64,000 bases of DNA from Nitrosopumilus sp. b1 (GCF_014078545.1 NZ_MU078732.1:3638-67637), one strand, 5' to 3'. Positions 53,098 through 62,222 are shown, counted from the stretch's first letter. The notes: generated from the sequence alone by a model not told the origin. Numbers and translations are program-made.

Positions 53098-53185
53098 TTC
53101 GACATGACTTCTCCCATCTACTAGATATTACTTCTGCTAAAATGATCCAGATATTTGTGCATAACTTTCGTTAACTGCTAAATTC

Positions 53186-53202
53186 AAAAAAAAGAAAAAA
53201 AG
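53186..53202 (-). terminator. Oligo-T terminator of the S-layer gene
   Basis: On the minus strand, TTTTTTTCTTTTTTTTG lies about 22-38 bp after the S-layer stop (53224). A strong T-tract suits a highly expressed gene. Confidence 0.65.
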
Positions 53203-53223
53203 GATAGTTTGATGTTTCTAGTC

Positions 53224-56200
53224 TTAATTTACAGTGATTGATAGTGTTTGTGGAGGTGACAATGCTGTTGGATTGGTAATGCTCTCCCATACGAAGATTG
53301 TTGCTTCATATGTTCCGGATGCACTTGGAGTCCAAGACTGTGATGGACTAAATGATTGTCCAGCAGTTAGGGATCCTTCAATCCATGACAGTGAAACTGT
53401 TACGCCGTTTCCATCCTGAATCTGTACGATATATGCAAATGATTGCTCTCTATCTTGGCCGTTTGCCAAATCAGCGGTTACTTGTACTTGTTGGTCTACG
53501 GATACACTAGATAGTGCATTGCCAAAGGCGTCAACAACTCTAGCGTTAGCAGCTGGTGCTCTCTCTAGAGGTGGTACAATTGTTCCGATGATGGAAGTGC
53601 CAGTAATGTCGAGTTCGTCTGCAGTTGTGTATGGATCAGGTAGTGTATTGTCCTCATATTCTGCGGTGATTGTGTCACCTTCTGAGACTCTGAGTCTGTG
53701 ACCGGATGATTCATCGGTAGTAGTGAAGAACACTGTTCCCTCGAATATTCCAGTTGCCTCATTAGTTTCAGTTACAGTCAAGTCAATACCACCAGCGTCG
53801 GAGTCAGACCAGACGTCAACGTTAAAGTTGTCGACTGCTTCTGGATCCAAGTTCATGTCTGGGTCAACTACGCGTACAACACCTGTACCTTTTGCTGGGT
53901 AGCTTGCCTCAAGCCACTGAACTTCACCGATATTCCATCGAATCAATGCTGATCCGACTACAGTCTCATCCTCTGAGAATTCAAAGGATACTGTAATACC
54001 ATCATCATCGTCTGCTGGCAAGAATCCATCAGTTGGTCCTGACTGTGCAGATGACTTTGCTGGAGCGGTAATATCGTTAGTGCCATCACCATCGGCATCG
54101 TGGATGAATCCTGTAAGGATTACTTCACCCGTGAAGATACCTGTGTCAGTACCTGTCTCGACGAGTCTGTATCTATCAATAGAGTTGCCTCTTGTAGATA
54201 CCTTGATTGGATCGGTTTGTTTTTCACCAATTTCATCAATCAAGTCGCTGTCGAAGTTGTGGTCAGGTGCGACGATGGTAATGTATACTTTATCAGTCCA
54301 AGTGTAAACTTTCTGGTCAAGTTCTACTGTTGCGCCAAAGTTGGATGTGAAAACGGTCAAGTTAATGTCCTCATCTTCTTGTCCAACATAGTCTGCACCA
54401 GATGGTCCCCAATCGGTATATTCTAGTACAATCTCTTCACCTCTCTCTAATCTGTCGCCACTTAAGATTTCAGGAATCTCGATGACTATCTGGAAGATAC
54501 CAGTAGAGTCACCTGTTTCTCTAAAGTCAGATGGTTCTGGATCAAAGGAAGCTGCTGCACCACCTGCGTTACCCATGGATAGGGTTGCAGCGTCTGAATC
54601 CCATTCAATGAGATCAAGATCATAGGTTTCAGCAACGTCATTGTCGAGGTCCCAGTCTGGTTCAATTACGGTTAAGATCATATCAGAACCAATAATGTAA
54701 ACAGACTTGTCAGATTGTAATACACCATTTCTAAGGTCAAAGGTAGCAGAATCGGTTACAGTGTTTGGATCACCGGATGCATCAGTTGGGTCAGTGTATT
54801 GTACAGTGATGATATCACCTTGTAAGATACAATAGTTTTGACCGCTTGCGGATGCAGTTGCAAATCTCATAGACTCGCCGCCTCTAGAACCGTTTGTTTG
54901 GTGCTTAAATGAGGTGGTTTCTGGACAAATTGAGCTGTCTGGGCCATCAGTGTATCTGATGACAAAGTCTAGCTCAAAGATGCCTGCGTCTGGTGCGATT
55001 TCAGTGATTGGTCCTAGCTCTGTTGTTCTGGTCTCTTTTGCATTACCTACGGCATCGTTTACTCTAACTGGTGTTGAACCAGTTGTAATCTTACCTGAGG
55101 CTGCAGATACGTTACCAGCAGTTGCTAGTGTCAATACTTCGGCTGCTCTGGACATTGTGATCTTCACAGGGCCAGATTTGCTTGCAACTGATTGTTGGAT
55201 TTTGTCCTCACCGCTTGCTGAGATGTCAAAGTCTGGATCGTTTACTCTGACGTGAATTGTCAAGTCACCCTTGTTCAAGAATGCACCAGCCTTTGTAATT
55301 GGTGTAGCAGCTGGGCTAGCAGAAGAGTCTGGTGACTGTGTAGACAGACTAGAAACTCCTGTTGCATGAATTGGGAATATTGAGAACTCATTAGTGTCAG
55401 ATGTTCCTGTTGGAACAGTAAAGTCTGCTGGAATACCAAATGGAACTGGGTAAACAGTTCTATCTAGGCTGACTGAACCAGTGTTGGCTCTGATTCCTGC
55501 AGAATCTCCGACTTCGATTATCTCACCGGATGCGTCTCTGTAATCAACATAGTTAACTTCCATATCAGTACCTGTTACGCTTGCAGTTGTAGTATCAGTG
55601 TTACAATAGTCTCCTGGGACTTGGAAGTCGCCAGTAAAGACACCGCTTTCTGCAGTTGTCTCAACTAAAGTAAATCCTGTACTAACTAGACCTGTATCAC
55701 CGGATGGTGCACATGTTGCAGTACCATCGTTAGTTGGGTTGTTGGTCCATCTTGCATCATCAAATGTGATGTCAAGTAATCTACCGAATGCATCTCCTTG
55801 AGAGTTGACTCCGTAGAATGGTGAACCTACAGCCTGGAACGCCTTGTCAGTTCTTTGAGTGACAACGGTGTAAATTTCGATAGTATCTGTATCTGTGTTA
55901 AGGTCTTGGTCTTCAAGTGTTACGGTTACTGTGTCAGCAATCTTGTATGTGTTTGAATCAAATGAAACCACACCAGAGTGAGAAGGTGCTTCTTGTTGGT
56001 CAGCAATCTGTGTTGTTACACCGTCTGCTCCCAAGTCGTTATAGTTAATTCTCACTGAATCCTCATCAGTAAAGTCTTCGTTGACAATAATTCTTAGGTT
56101 ATTGTCAAATGCACGAATTCCTTCATATGTTGAGGATTGGTTAGTGTTTAGTTGGTTTAACATAATGTATTCAATATCACCTACAAATACACCTGTGTTA

Positions 56201-58446
56201 TCATCAGTCTCTTCTAACTCTGCTCTGTAAATTGCATTGTTGAATCTGTCTGAAAAGTCGACACCGTCGCCGGATGTACCGAATTTAAAGAAGTCAACAG
56301 CTGCAGTCAAAGCTGTAGAGTTTGCGATAGTAGTTGCTCCTTGGTTAAAGACAAAGGCTACTTCGAGAGTGCCTGTGCCACCAATGGATGAGTCACCAAC
56401 TACTGCACCGCCACCTAAAGCGTTTGCACTACCTCCAGCATTTAGTCTAATGAGACCTTGTGCTGAAGTTATAGCTGCTTTCGTAACGTTAACTTGACCG
56501 TTTGCTACTAGACCACCGCCTGTTCCGTTTTGGATCAGGATGTGGAAAGTATCGGTGTTGTTTGTTGCTGCAGTAATGGATCTAATATCGTAGTTAAGAT
56601 AATGATAGATTGAGTTTGTTGTTCCGTTGTTAAGGAAGTCTGATAGATCATTCATGGTTGTACCAGTGAATGTGTAGTTAACAGCAAAGTTTGGTCTAAA
56701 GTTTACACAACTGTTGGCAATTGAGCCAGCAGTTAGAGTATTTGTAGTGAAACAACTTGTAATTTGCGTTCTTGCTCTTTGGCTGAATGCTTCAACTGTT
56801 GAGCTAGTGTTAACGGTGTCTACAGTACCAGATGATGCGGTACCATTATTCACGGTTACAAGAGTTGTACTTGCTGTTGTAGTTGTTGGAAGTGTAATTG
56901 GATTTCCAATCTTGATGGTTGGGATGAGTTTTACGGCTGCATTGTTTACATCCAAGTCCTCATCTGTTAGTGCATTCAAGTTTGCGTCATTATCGGTTAA
57001 AGTAACTGCGATTCTCTCACCAGAGTTCCATTCATCGCCGACACTTGCTCCATCCATATCAATGGTTGCAAAGAAGTGTCCGACTAGACCTGAAACAAAT
57101 CCTGGAGAATCATACTCTATCTCAAATGTCTGTCCTCTTACTGCATTTGATGCAACCTTTAGGTTTGCTTTGCTGTCACCAGAACCATAGTTGACAAAGG
57201 TTGCAGAGTTGCCACCTGTTTCAACAAAGTTTACTGGGAAGCTTGCAGCGGTGATTTGACCGCCAGTGCCTATTACGGCTGAACCTTTGGTTGCGCCTGT
57301 TGCAGTGATAACAGTAATTGGATAGTCTTCGTTATCTTGTAAGTCGATTTGAGTAGTGCCTTGTGGGGCTCTATTGATTGCTACTAGTTCATCAAAGTGT
57401 GGGTCACCCATTGTTGGTGATTTGGCACCAGAAGCATCTTTCAATGCGACTGTGTTAACAGCTCTTGCTGCACCATCTTCATCATAAACACCATAGAATA
57501 TGGTCTTGTTTGATGGATTAGTACCAAATATCCATGTATCTTCGTCAGTTGGGTCAACATTCAATCCTTGGTCAGCAATTGTTACAATAACATCTGCACC
57601 CAATGGGTACTTTGTTCTGTCAAGTACTGGTTTTGCTTCTGGAGCATCATCTAAGAGTAGTGTAACTGTTTCGCTACCGCCTGCTCTGTTGTATGTGATG
57701 ACCATGTTTGAGTTTTCAGCAATATCAAAGAGTTGAATGAATGGCCAAAAGTTAGTATCACGGAATCCAATTTGTCCTGGTCCAGTTGCTGTAACGCCAC
57801 TGTTGAGAGTTTCGTTCTCTCTGATGACGTTCATTATTTTATCACCTGGATTTGGGTTTGCACCTAAGAGAGATGTCTTTGGTGTCAATGTTGCACCACA
57901 TGCTACTAGAGCAGTAGTACCATCAGTTCCGTTGTTACCTGCACCTGCAACCTTTGCAAAGTATCTTGGTACCGCATACCCTGTTGTTGCAGACAAATCA
58001 ATTCCTAGTGGAGTTGATGCGCTGTTCAAACAGAATTGTCCAACGTTTAGTCCAAGTCCTAAGGCTTGTGCTGTTCCGTTGGTGTTGCCCAATACTGCAT
58101 CCATGTTTTGCATGGATACTCTATCGGCAACATAACCATACCAAGCACCATCAGTTGCTTGTGCCATTCTAACTTTTTTACCGTTGAGTGATACATTAGG
58201 TTCACCTTTACCCTGGTCAGTATCACTGATCAGAGGATCTATTACAACAATCTCAATTACGTTTCCTGGACTTACCTCATTTAGTGAGTTGTGTCCTTCA
58301 CCGGAAACGAAAAGGTGTGGATTGCTTTGTGTGGCTACTGCAAATGCTTCAGGAGTAACTCCCGGAATAGCAAATGTCAGTGAGCCAGCTATCATAATTG
58401 TCATTAATGTAAGACTAGTTATTTTACGTCCTATCTCGTTGTTCAT
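53224..58446 (-). CDS. slp1: S-layer protein (major surface protein type)
   Basis: 1740-residue exported protein matching in size and style the thaumarchaeal S-layer protein. Signal peptide about 36 residues, then many Asp/Thr/Asn-rich Ig-like modules. Several modules open with a Y-x-x-x-D-x-V-x-V-T-x-x-D-x-D-x-N pattern, and many end with an ETxxxTGIFxGxV motif (six or more copies), so the protein is modular. It lacks a transmembrane end. A clear TATA box gives a nearly leaderless transcript, and a T-tract terminator follows. The partial gene at 1-452 is a paralogue. Negative charge from Asp/Glu is expected for ammonium concentration at the cell surface (published idea for this family; not testable here). 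Confidence 0.88.
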   Translation of the reverse strand: MNNEIGRKITSLTLMTIMIAGSLTFAIPGVTPEAFAVATQSNPHLFVSGEGHNSLNEVSPGNVIEIVVIDPLISDTDQGKGEPNVSLNGKKVRMAQATDGAWYGYVADRVSMQNMDAVLGNTNGTAQALGLGLNVGQFCLNSASTPLGIDLSATTGYAVPRYFAKVAGAGNNGTDGTTALVACGATLTPKTSLLGANPNPGDKIMNVIRENETLNSGVTATGPGQIGFRDTNFWPFIQLFDIAENSNMVITYNRAGGSETVTLLLDDAPEAKPVLDRTKYPLGADVIVTIADQGLNVDPTDEDTWIFGTNPSNKTIFYGVYDEDGAARAVNTVALKDASGAKSPTMGDPHFDELVAINRAPQGTTQIDLQDNEDYPITVITATGATKGSAVIGTGGQITAASFPVNFVETGGNSATFVNYGSGDSKANLKVASNAVRGQTFEIEYDSPGFVSGLVGHFFATIDMDGASVGDEWNSGERIAVTLTDNDANLNALTDEDLDVNNAAVKLIPTIKIGNPITLPTTTTASTTLVTVNNGTASSGTVDTVNTSSTVEAFSQRARTQITSCFTTNTLTAGSIANSCVNFRPNFAVNYTFTGTTMNDLSDFLNNGTTNSIYHYLNYDIRSITAATNNTDTFHILIQNGTGGGLVANGQVNVTKAAITSAQGLIRLNAGGSANALGGGAVVGDSSIGGTGTLEVAFVFNQGATTIANSTALTAAVDFFKFGTSGDGVDFSDRFNNAIYRAELEETDDNTGVFVGDIEYIMLNQLNTNQSSTYEGIRAFDNNLRIIVNEDFTDEDSVRINYNDLGADGVTTQIADQQEAPSHSGVVSFDSNTYKIADTVTVTLEDQDLNTDTDTIEIYTVVTQRTDKAFQAVGSPFYGVNSQGDAFGRLLDITFDDARWTNNPTNDGTATCAPSGDTGLVSTGFTLVETTAESGVFTGDFQVPGDYCNTDTTTASVTGTDMEVNYVDYRDASGEIIEVGDSAGIRANTGSVSLDRTVYPVPFGIPADFTVPTGTSDTNEFSIFPIHATGVSSLSTQSPDSSASPAATPITKAGAFLNKGDLTIHVRVNDPDFDISASGEDKIQQSVASKSGPVKITMSRAAEVLTLATAGNVSAASGKITTGSTPVRVNDAVGNAKETRTTELGPITEIAPDAGIFELDFVIRYTDGPDSSICPETTSFKHQTNGSRGGESMRFATASASGQNYCILQGDIITVQYTDPTDASGDPNTVTDSATFDLRNGVLQSDKSVYIIGSDMILTVIEPDWDLDNDVAETYDLDLIEWDSDAATLSMGNAGGAAASFDPEPSDFRETGDSTGIFQIVIEIPEILSGDRLERGEEIVLEYTDWGPSGADYVGQEDEDINLTVFTSNFGATVELDQKVYTWTDKVYITIVAPDHNFDSDLIDEIGEKQTDPIKVSTRGNSIDRYRLVETGTDTGIFTGEVILTGFIHDADGDGTNDITAPAKSSAQSGPTDGFLPADDDDGITVSFEFSEDETVVGSALIRWNIGEVQWLEASYPAKGTGVVRVVDPDMNLDPEAVDNFNVDVWSDSDAGGIDLTVTETNEATGIFEGTVFFTTTDESSGHRLRVSEGDTITAEYEDNTLPDPYTTADELDITGTSIIGTIVPPLERAPAANARVVDAFGNALSSVSVDQQVQVTADLANGQDREQSFAYIVQIQDGNGVTVSLSWIEGSLTAGQSFSPSQSWTPSASGTYEATIFVWESITNPTALSPPQTLSITVN

Positions 58447-58471
58447 GTTATTGACATTTGGTAAAAATTTG

Positions 58472-58482
58472 AGTATAAAAGG
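58472..58482 (-). promoter_or_regulatory. TATA box of the S-layer gene
   Basis: Minus-strand CCTTTTATACT, 26-36 bp before ATG 58446, so transcription should start within about six bases of the start codon. It abuts upstream a perfect 13-bp palindrome. Confidence 0.75.
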
Positions 58483-58487
58483 CTAAT

Positions 58488-58500
58488 GGACAATTTGTCC
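58488..58500. promoter_or_regulatory. Palindrome upstream of the S-layer TATA box
   Basis: GGACAA-T-TTGTCC, a perfect 6-1-6 inverted repeat, 6 bp upstream of the TATA box of a highly expressed gene. It lies where BRE or a regulator would act. Candidate operator; identity unknown. Confidence 0.45.
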
Positions 58501-58512
58501 ACAATTACTCAT

Positions 58513-58526
58513 ATTTCTATAGAAAT
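58513..58526. promoter_or_regulatory. Second palindrome upstream of the S-layer gene
   Basis: ATTTCTATAGAAAT, a 14-bp perfect palindrome 12 bp upstream of the first. It sits in a 200-bp AT-rich spacer (58447-58660) that holds no gene. Confidence 0.4.
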
Positions 58527-58660
58527 TTCATTCATATTTAGATTTGTTTATAATTTTTACAATTTTTATTCTAATTTTTTTAAATTGATGTTCGATCATT
58601 ATCATCTATTACAGATTTTTTCATAATTTTACCCATTATTTTAAAATAATTCTATAGTAA

Positions 58661-60001
58661 TTACGTACTCTCAATTAATGGAATCTTCTTTCCGGTTAGT
58701 CTGGAATACAATTCAATGGCATCATTTTCATTTTTTGTGCCTACAATCACTGCAGAGCCTTTCTTCATAAAGCTGACAGAGAGATTATTTGTTCGTAATG
58801 AAAGTCCAAGGTTTCCTTGATTTTCAACTAGGAATCCTTTTTCTTTTGCAGACTTTGAAATTGATTCAACATCAATATCAAACATTTGTGTAGGAGTTAA
58901 TGAAAAGGTACGTTTTCCTCTATTTCGTCCACAAAGTTCTTCTATGATTATGACTTGTTTTTGTTTTTCCTCTTTCTTTCCTGAGCCACATACTGGACAT
59001 TCCTCTGCTCGAAAAGTTCTAGTAGAAGAAAAATCTAGATTTTCTAAATCAATATGCAATATTTTATTTGATAAACTTGGGTTTTTACCAATTAAAATTT
59101 TTACTGCCTCTGCAACTTCAATCCCACCAACGATAGACAGTATAGAGGGATGCACCCCCTCAATGCTACAAGTGGGCATTGTATCCTCATCAAGTGCAGG
59201 AAACATGCAATGATAACATGCGGTTTCTTTTGGAAGTATGGTAAACACTTGTCCTGAAACTCCAACAGCAGCTCCAGTTACAAATGGAATATTATTTTCG
59301 ATACAAGCTTTGTTTAATGCATATCGTGCATTGACACTATCTAATGCATCAATTACTATATCACAGCCTTCAACAATTTCTGAAGCGTTATAATCATTAA
59401 TAGAAACAGCTAATGCTTCAATGTTTACACTAGAATTAAGTTTCTTTAATTTTTTTGCAGCGGCTTCTACTTTGATTTCACCTACATCAGATTCATCAAA
59501 TAGCGTTTGCCTATGTAAATTAGAAAACTCGATTACATCTCTATCAACTATTCGAATTTTGCCAACACCCATTGCAACTAATCTAGAGGTGATTGGATTT
59601 CCCAATCCACCGACACCAACAACACAAACCTTTGCATTGCGAAGTTTAATCTGCCCCTGATAACCAATCTCTTCAAGCATTACTTGTCGTGAATATCGAT
59701 CAAGATCATCATTTGATAGCTCTGAACCTCCAGCTACTGCAGGTAAAATGTAGATTTCATCTCCATCCTTTAATGCAGTATTCATTCCGTCTGAGAATTT
59801 TGCATTTTTCCCATTGATGTAAATGTTAATCAGAGAACGAGGGGTTCCATCATCGTTTAGTACACGTCGTTTAAAGTCATCACCCATTATCTCAGAAACT
59901 TTGGAAAATGCATCAGATAGAGTATCAGCAGATATCTCGACTTTTTTTTCTCCCCCACCTTGATTTAATACAGAAGGAATAGTAAATGTTAGACTAGACA
60001 T
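58661..60001 (-). CDS. Ubiquitin-like (MoaD/ThiS)-E1 (MoeB/ThiF) fusion protein
   Basis: 446 residues in three parts. Residues 1-92 form a ubiquitin/MoaD-like beta-grasp domain ending in PAVAGG (G91-G92), as in free MoaD/SAMP proteins, but continuing without a stop. Residues 95-340 form an E1-like MoeB/ThiF domain: nucleotide loop GVGGLG (129-134), SNLHRQ arginine finger, zinc cysteines C262, C265, C335 and C338, and the candidate catalytic Cys278. Residues 345-446 are an unassigned C-terminal domain. A Gly-Gly inside a fusion cannot be adenylated unless the chain is cut after G92. Expected role: activation for Mo-cofactor, thiolation or protein conjugation. It is followed on the same strand by the threonine synthase gene upstream. 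Confidence 0.88.
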   Translation of the reverse strand: MSSLTFTIPSVLNQGGGEKKVEISADTLSDAFSKVSEIMGDDFKRRVLNDDGTPRSLINIYINGKNAKFSDGMNTALKDGDEIYILPAVAGGSELSNDDLDRYSRQVMLEEIGYQGQIKLRNAKVCVVGVGGLGNPITSRLVAMGVGKIRIVDRDVIEFSNLHRQTLFDESDVGEIKVEAAAKKLKKLNSSVNIEALAVSINDYNASEIVEGCDIVIDALDSVNARYALNKACIENNIPFVTGAAVGVSGQVFTILPKETACYHCMFPALDEDTMPTCSIEGVHPSILSIVGGIEVAEAVKILIGKNPSLSNKILHIDLENLDFSSTRTFRAEECPVCGSGKKEEKQKQVIIIEELCGRNRGKRTFSLTPTQMFDIDVESISKSAKEKGFLVENQGNLGLSLRTNNLSVSFMKKGSAVIVGTKNENDAIELYSRLTGKKIPLIEST

Positions 60002-60002
60002 G

Positions 60003-61214
60003 CTACTTTACTACCGCGGAAATCTTTGCAACATCTGCTTGCATTACTTGTGGTTTTGGCAACACTTCCATTAGTGATTCAGTGGCTTTTAATCCATTGC
60101 CAGTGACATAACAGACGGTAGTATCATTTTTGTCAATCTTGCCTTCGTCTACCAGTTTTTTCAATACCGCAACAGATACTCCGCCAGCAGGTTCTGTAAA
60201 AATTCCTTCAGTCTTTGCAAGTAACAGTATTGCATCAAGAATTTCTTTGTTGTTTGATTCTTCTGCAAAACCATTGTACTGTTTTAATCGTTTTAGAACA
60301 TATCGGCCATCACCAGGATCACCAATTGCTAAACTCTTTGCTATTGTATCAGGTTGTTCTACTGGAATTACTTCATAACTTTTTTTCTTAAATGCAGTAA
60401 CAATTGGTGCGCAACCTGTTGGTTGGGCTGCAACCATATGCATGTTAGAAACATCATTTAGCAATGAAATATTTTGTAATTCTTCAAATCCTTTGCATAT
60501 TGCATTAAGCATTGCACCACTACCTACTGGTACAACAAGTTGATCAGGCACCTGCCAATCTAGTTGTTCTGCAACTTCATAGGCCAGTGTTTTTGAGCCT
60601 TCAACATAGTATGAGCGCATGTTGATGTTAACAATACCAATGCCCTTGCTATCACCAATTTGTGCAGCAATTCTATTTGCGTCATCATATGTTCCATCAA
60701 CTGCGATAAAGTTTGCACCATAAGATAGTGCTTGTGCAATCTTTGGCATCTCAATGTCACTTGGTGCAAAAATGTGGCATGGAAATCCACCCTTTGCAGC
60801 ATGAGCTGCAGTAGCAGAAGCTAGATTACCAGTTGATGCGCAACCAACTGCGGATAATCCAAATTCTTTTGACTTTGATACTGCAATACCGGCAGGTCTG
60901 TCTTTAAATGAAAATGTAGGGTTAACAGAGTCATTTTTTATGTAAAGCTTGTTCAGTCCTAATTCTTTGCCAAGTTTTTCTGCCCTAACTAGAGGAGTCA
61001 TGCCAGCATCAATACTGATAATGTTTGATTTTTCTAGAATCGGTAATAATTCAAAGTAACGCCAATAGGTATGTTCTCTGTTTGAAAATGTGTCTTTGTT
61101 GACTTTGGGAAAGTCATATTTTACATCTAGAGGTCCAAAACAGTCTTCACAAATATACTTGAAAGTAGGCTCATAGTGCTTTTTACATTCTCTACATTCT
61201 AGGGAAATCCTCAT
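60003..61214 (-). CDS. thrC: Threonine synthase
   Basis: PLP enzyme converting O-phosphohomoserine to threonine. An N-terminal zinc-finger-like segment has C7, C10, C22 and C25. The PLP lysine is K104 in FSFKDRPAG. The GCASTGNLA phosphate loop and VVPVGSG motif complete it. The 403 residues are normal. The stop is 1 bp before the E1-fusion gene, so the two form an operon even though the functions differ. ATG start; upstream lie palindromes shared with the divergent secreted-protein gene. Confidence 0.95.
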   Translation of the reverse strand: MRISLECRECKKHYEPTFKYICEDCFGPLDVKYDFPKVNKDTFSNREHTYWRYFELLPILEKSNIISIDAGMTPLVRAEKLGKELGLNKLYIKNDSVNPTFSFKDRPAGIAVSKSKEFGLSAVGCASTGNLASATAAHAAKGGFPCHIFAPSDIEMPKIAQALSYGANFIAVDGTYDDANRIAAQIGDSKGIGIVNINMRSYYVEGSKTLAYEVAEQLDWQVPDQLVVPVGSGAMLNAICKGFEELQNISLLNDVSNMHMVAAQPTGCAPIVTAFKKKSYEVIPVEQPDTIAKSLAIGDPGDGRYVLKRLKQYNGFAEESNNKEILDAILLLAKTEGIFTEPAGGVSVAVLKKLVDEGKIDKNDTTVCYVTGNGLKATESLMEVLPKPQVMQADVAKISAVVK

Positions 61215-61261
61215 GATCGTTCTACTCTTGTATAGTATTGATAAAAAATCCTAATATCAAG

Positions 61262-61276
61262 TTAAGTATTACTTAA
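61262..61276. promoter_or_regulatory. Palindrome in the thrC divergent spacer
   Basis: TTAAGTA-T-TACTTAA, a perfect 7-1-7 inverted repeat in the 169-bp spacer between thrC and the gene at 61384. One half-site is shared with a longer hairpin (61269-61301). Candidate operator. Confidence 0.5.
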
Positions 61277-61301
61277 TTTTATAGGTATAAAAATTAAGTA
61301 A
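61269..61301. promoter_or_regulatory. Inverted repeat with overlapping TATA element
   Basis: TTACTTAATTTT at 61269-61280 and its complement at 61290-61301 form a 12-bp perfect stem around a 9-bp loop that contains a TATA-like element (about 61285-61292). It lies in the divergent promoter of thrC and 61384; it could be an operator or an mRNA hairpin. Confidence 0.5.
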
Positions 61302-61383
61302 GATGATTAATGATCGAATTATAAGAAAAAATTATTTTTATTCAAAAAAGAATATTAACTGAATCTCAAGATTAAAGACCGAA

Positions 61384-61893
61384 ATGAAAAAAGCAATTAC
61401 TATCGGTGCAGGTGTAATTATTGTGATTAGCGTAATTACTGTCATTCTTGTATCTGAGGAAAAAACAGAAAATATTCCGCAAGTAATAATTGAAGAACCA
61501 GAATGGAATAGATCAGGACCATTTGCAATAAATAAAGAAGTTTACAAAGTGGGAGAAAAAGTATTCATTTCAATTCAAGGATTACAACCAAACGATATGG
61601 GGAAAGTAGATTTTCTAACGCCTGAAGGAATAAGAGCGCATACAATACTATTTGATGGTAGACAAAAATCAGGATTCAATCAATATTATGAACCAGATAC
61701 ATCACCATATACAGGAATTTACGATCCACAACAGCTAATAGGAAACTGGACTCTGGTGTTTAATGGAACTAACTATGCTCCGATTAAATTTGAAATAATA
61801 GACGAATGGATACGTGGTGCTGAAGCTGAGATAAAACCAATCAAAAGACCAAGTACTGAATTAGTAGGTCCATCAGTTAACGGAACTGATTAA
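61384..61893 (+). CDS. Exported beta-domain protein, unknown function
   Basis: 169 residues: a signal anchor (about residues 5-23), then one Ig-like domain (residues 40-145) with the pattern of a YKVGEKVFISIQGL strand and an ending with NWTLVFNGTN, and a short basic/Pro tail. The opening of the Ig domain (Y-x-x-G-x-x-x-x-I) resembles the modules of the proteins at 52129-53097 and 53224-58446. It is divergent from thrC and convergent with hisI (4-bp overlap). Likely a small surface protein. Confidence 0.7.
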   Translation: MKKAITIGAGVIIVISVITVILVSEEKTENIPQVIIEEPEWNRSGPFAINKEVYKVGEKVFISIQGLQPNDMGKVDFLTPEGIRAHTILFDGRQKSGFNQYYEPDTSPYTGIYDPQQLIGNWTLVFNGTNYAPIKFEIIDEWIRGAEAEIKPIKRPSTELVGPSVNGTD

Positions 61894-62222
61894 TCTTTTT
61901 TCAAATAATAGTGAAAGCAGTTTTTTTCACCAGTGTGACATGCAGGTCCTGATGGCTCTACAAGATAAATGATAGCATCTTGGTCACAATCAACAAGTAT
62001 TTGTTTTACTGCTTGTGTATTACCAGATTCTTCACCTTTCATCCAAAGTTTTTTCCTTGATCTGCTCCAGAACCATGACTTGCCAGTTTTTTTTGTTAAT
62101 TCCAATGATTCTTTATTGGAGTAAGCCAAAGTCAAAACCTCACGAGTGTTTGCATCTTGAACTATAACTGGAACAAGGCCACCGTCTTTTTGAAAATCAA
62201 TCTCTTCAATTGTTTTTTCCAT
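61890..62222 (-). CDS. hisI: Phosphoribosyl-AMP cyclohydrolase
   Basis: Third step of histidine synthesis: opens PR-AMP. The 110-residue single-domain enzyme has the family motifs QDANTREVLTLAYSN, TGKSWFWSRSR, the metal Asp run DCDQDAI and the C-terminal HTGEKNCFHY with conserved Cys and His. No fused HisE part. ATG start 22 bp after hisF. Confidence 0.96.
   Translation of the reverse strand: MEKTIEEIDFQKDGGLVPVIVQDANTREVLTLAYSNKESLELTKKTGKSWFWSRSRKKLWMKGEESGNTQAVKQILVDCDQDAIIYLVEPSGPACHTGEKNCFHYYLKKD

Noticed and set aside
53519-58486. Antisense open frames in the S-layer gene (for example 57737-58135)
   Set aside because: No TATA box, composition mirrors the Asp/Thr-rich sense protein, and they lie wholly inside a clear gene.
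58501-58660. A possible small RNA in the AT-rich spacer upstream of the S-layer gene
   Set aside because: No stable GC-containing fold, TATA box placement or conserved motif can be seen by eye; AT-richness alone is not evidence.
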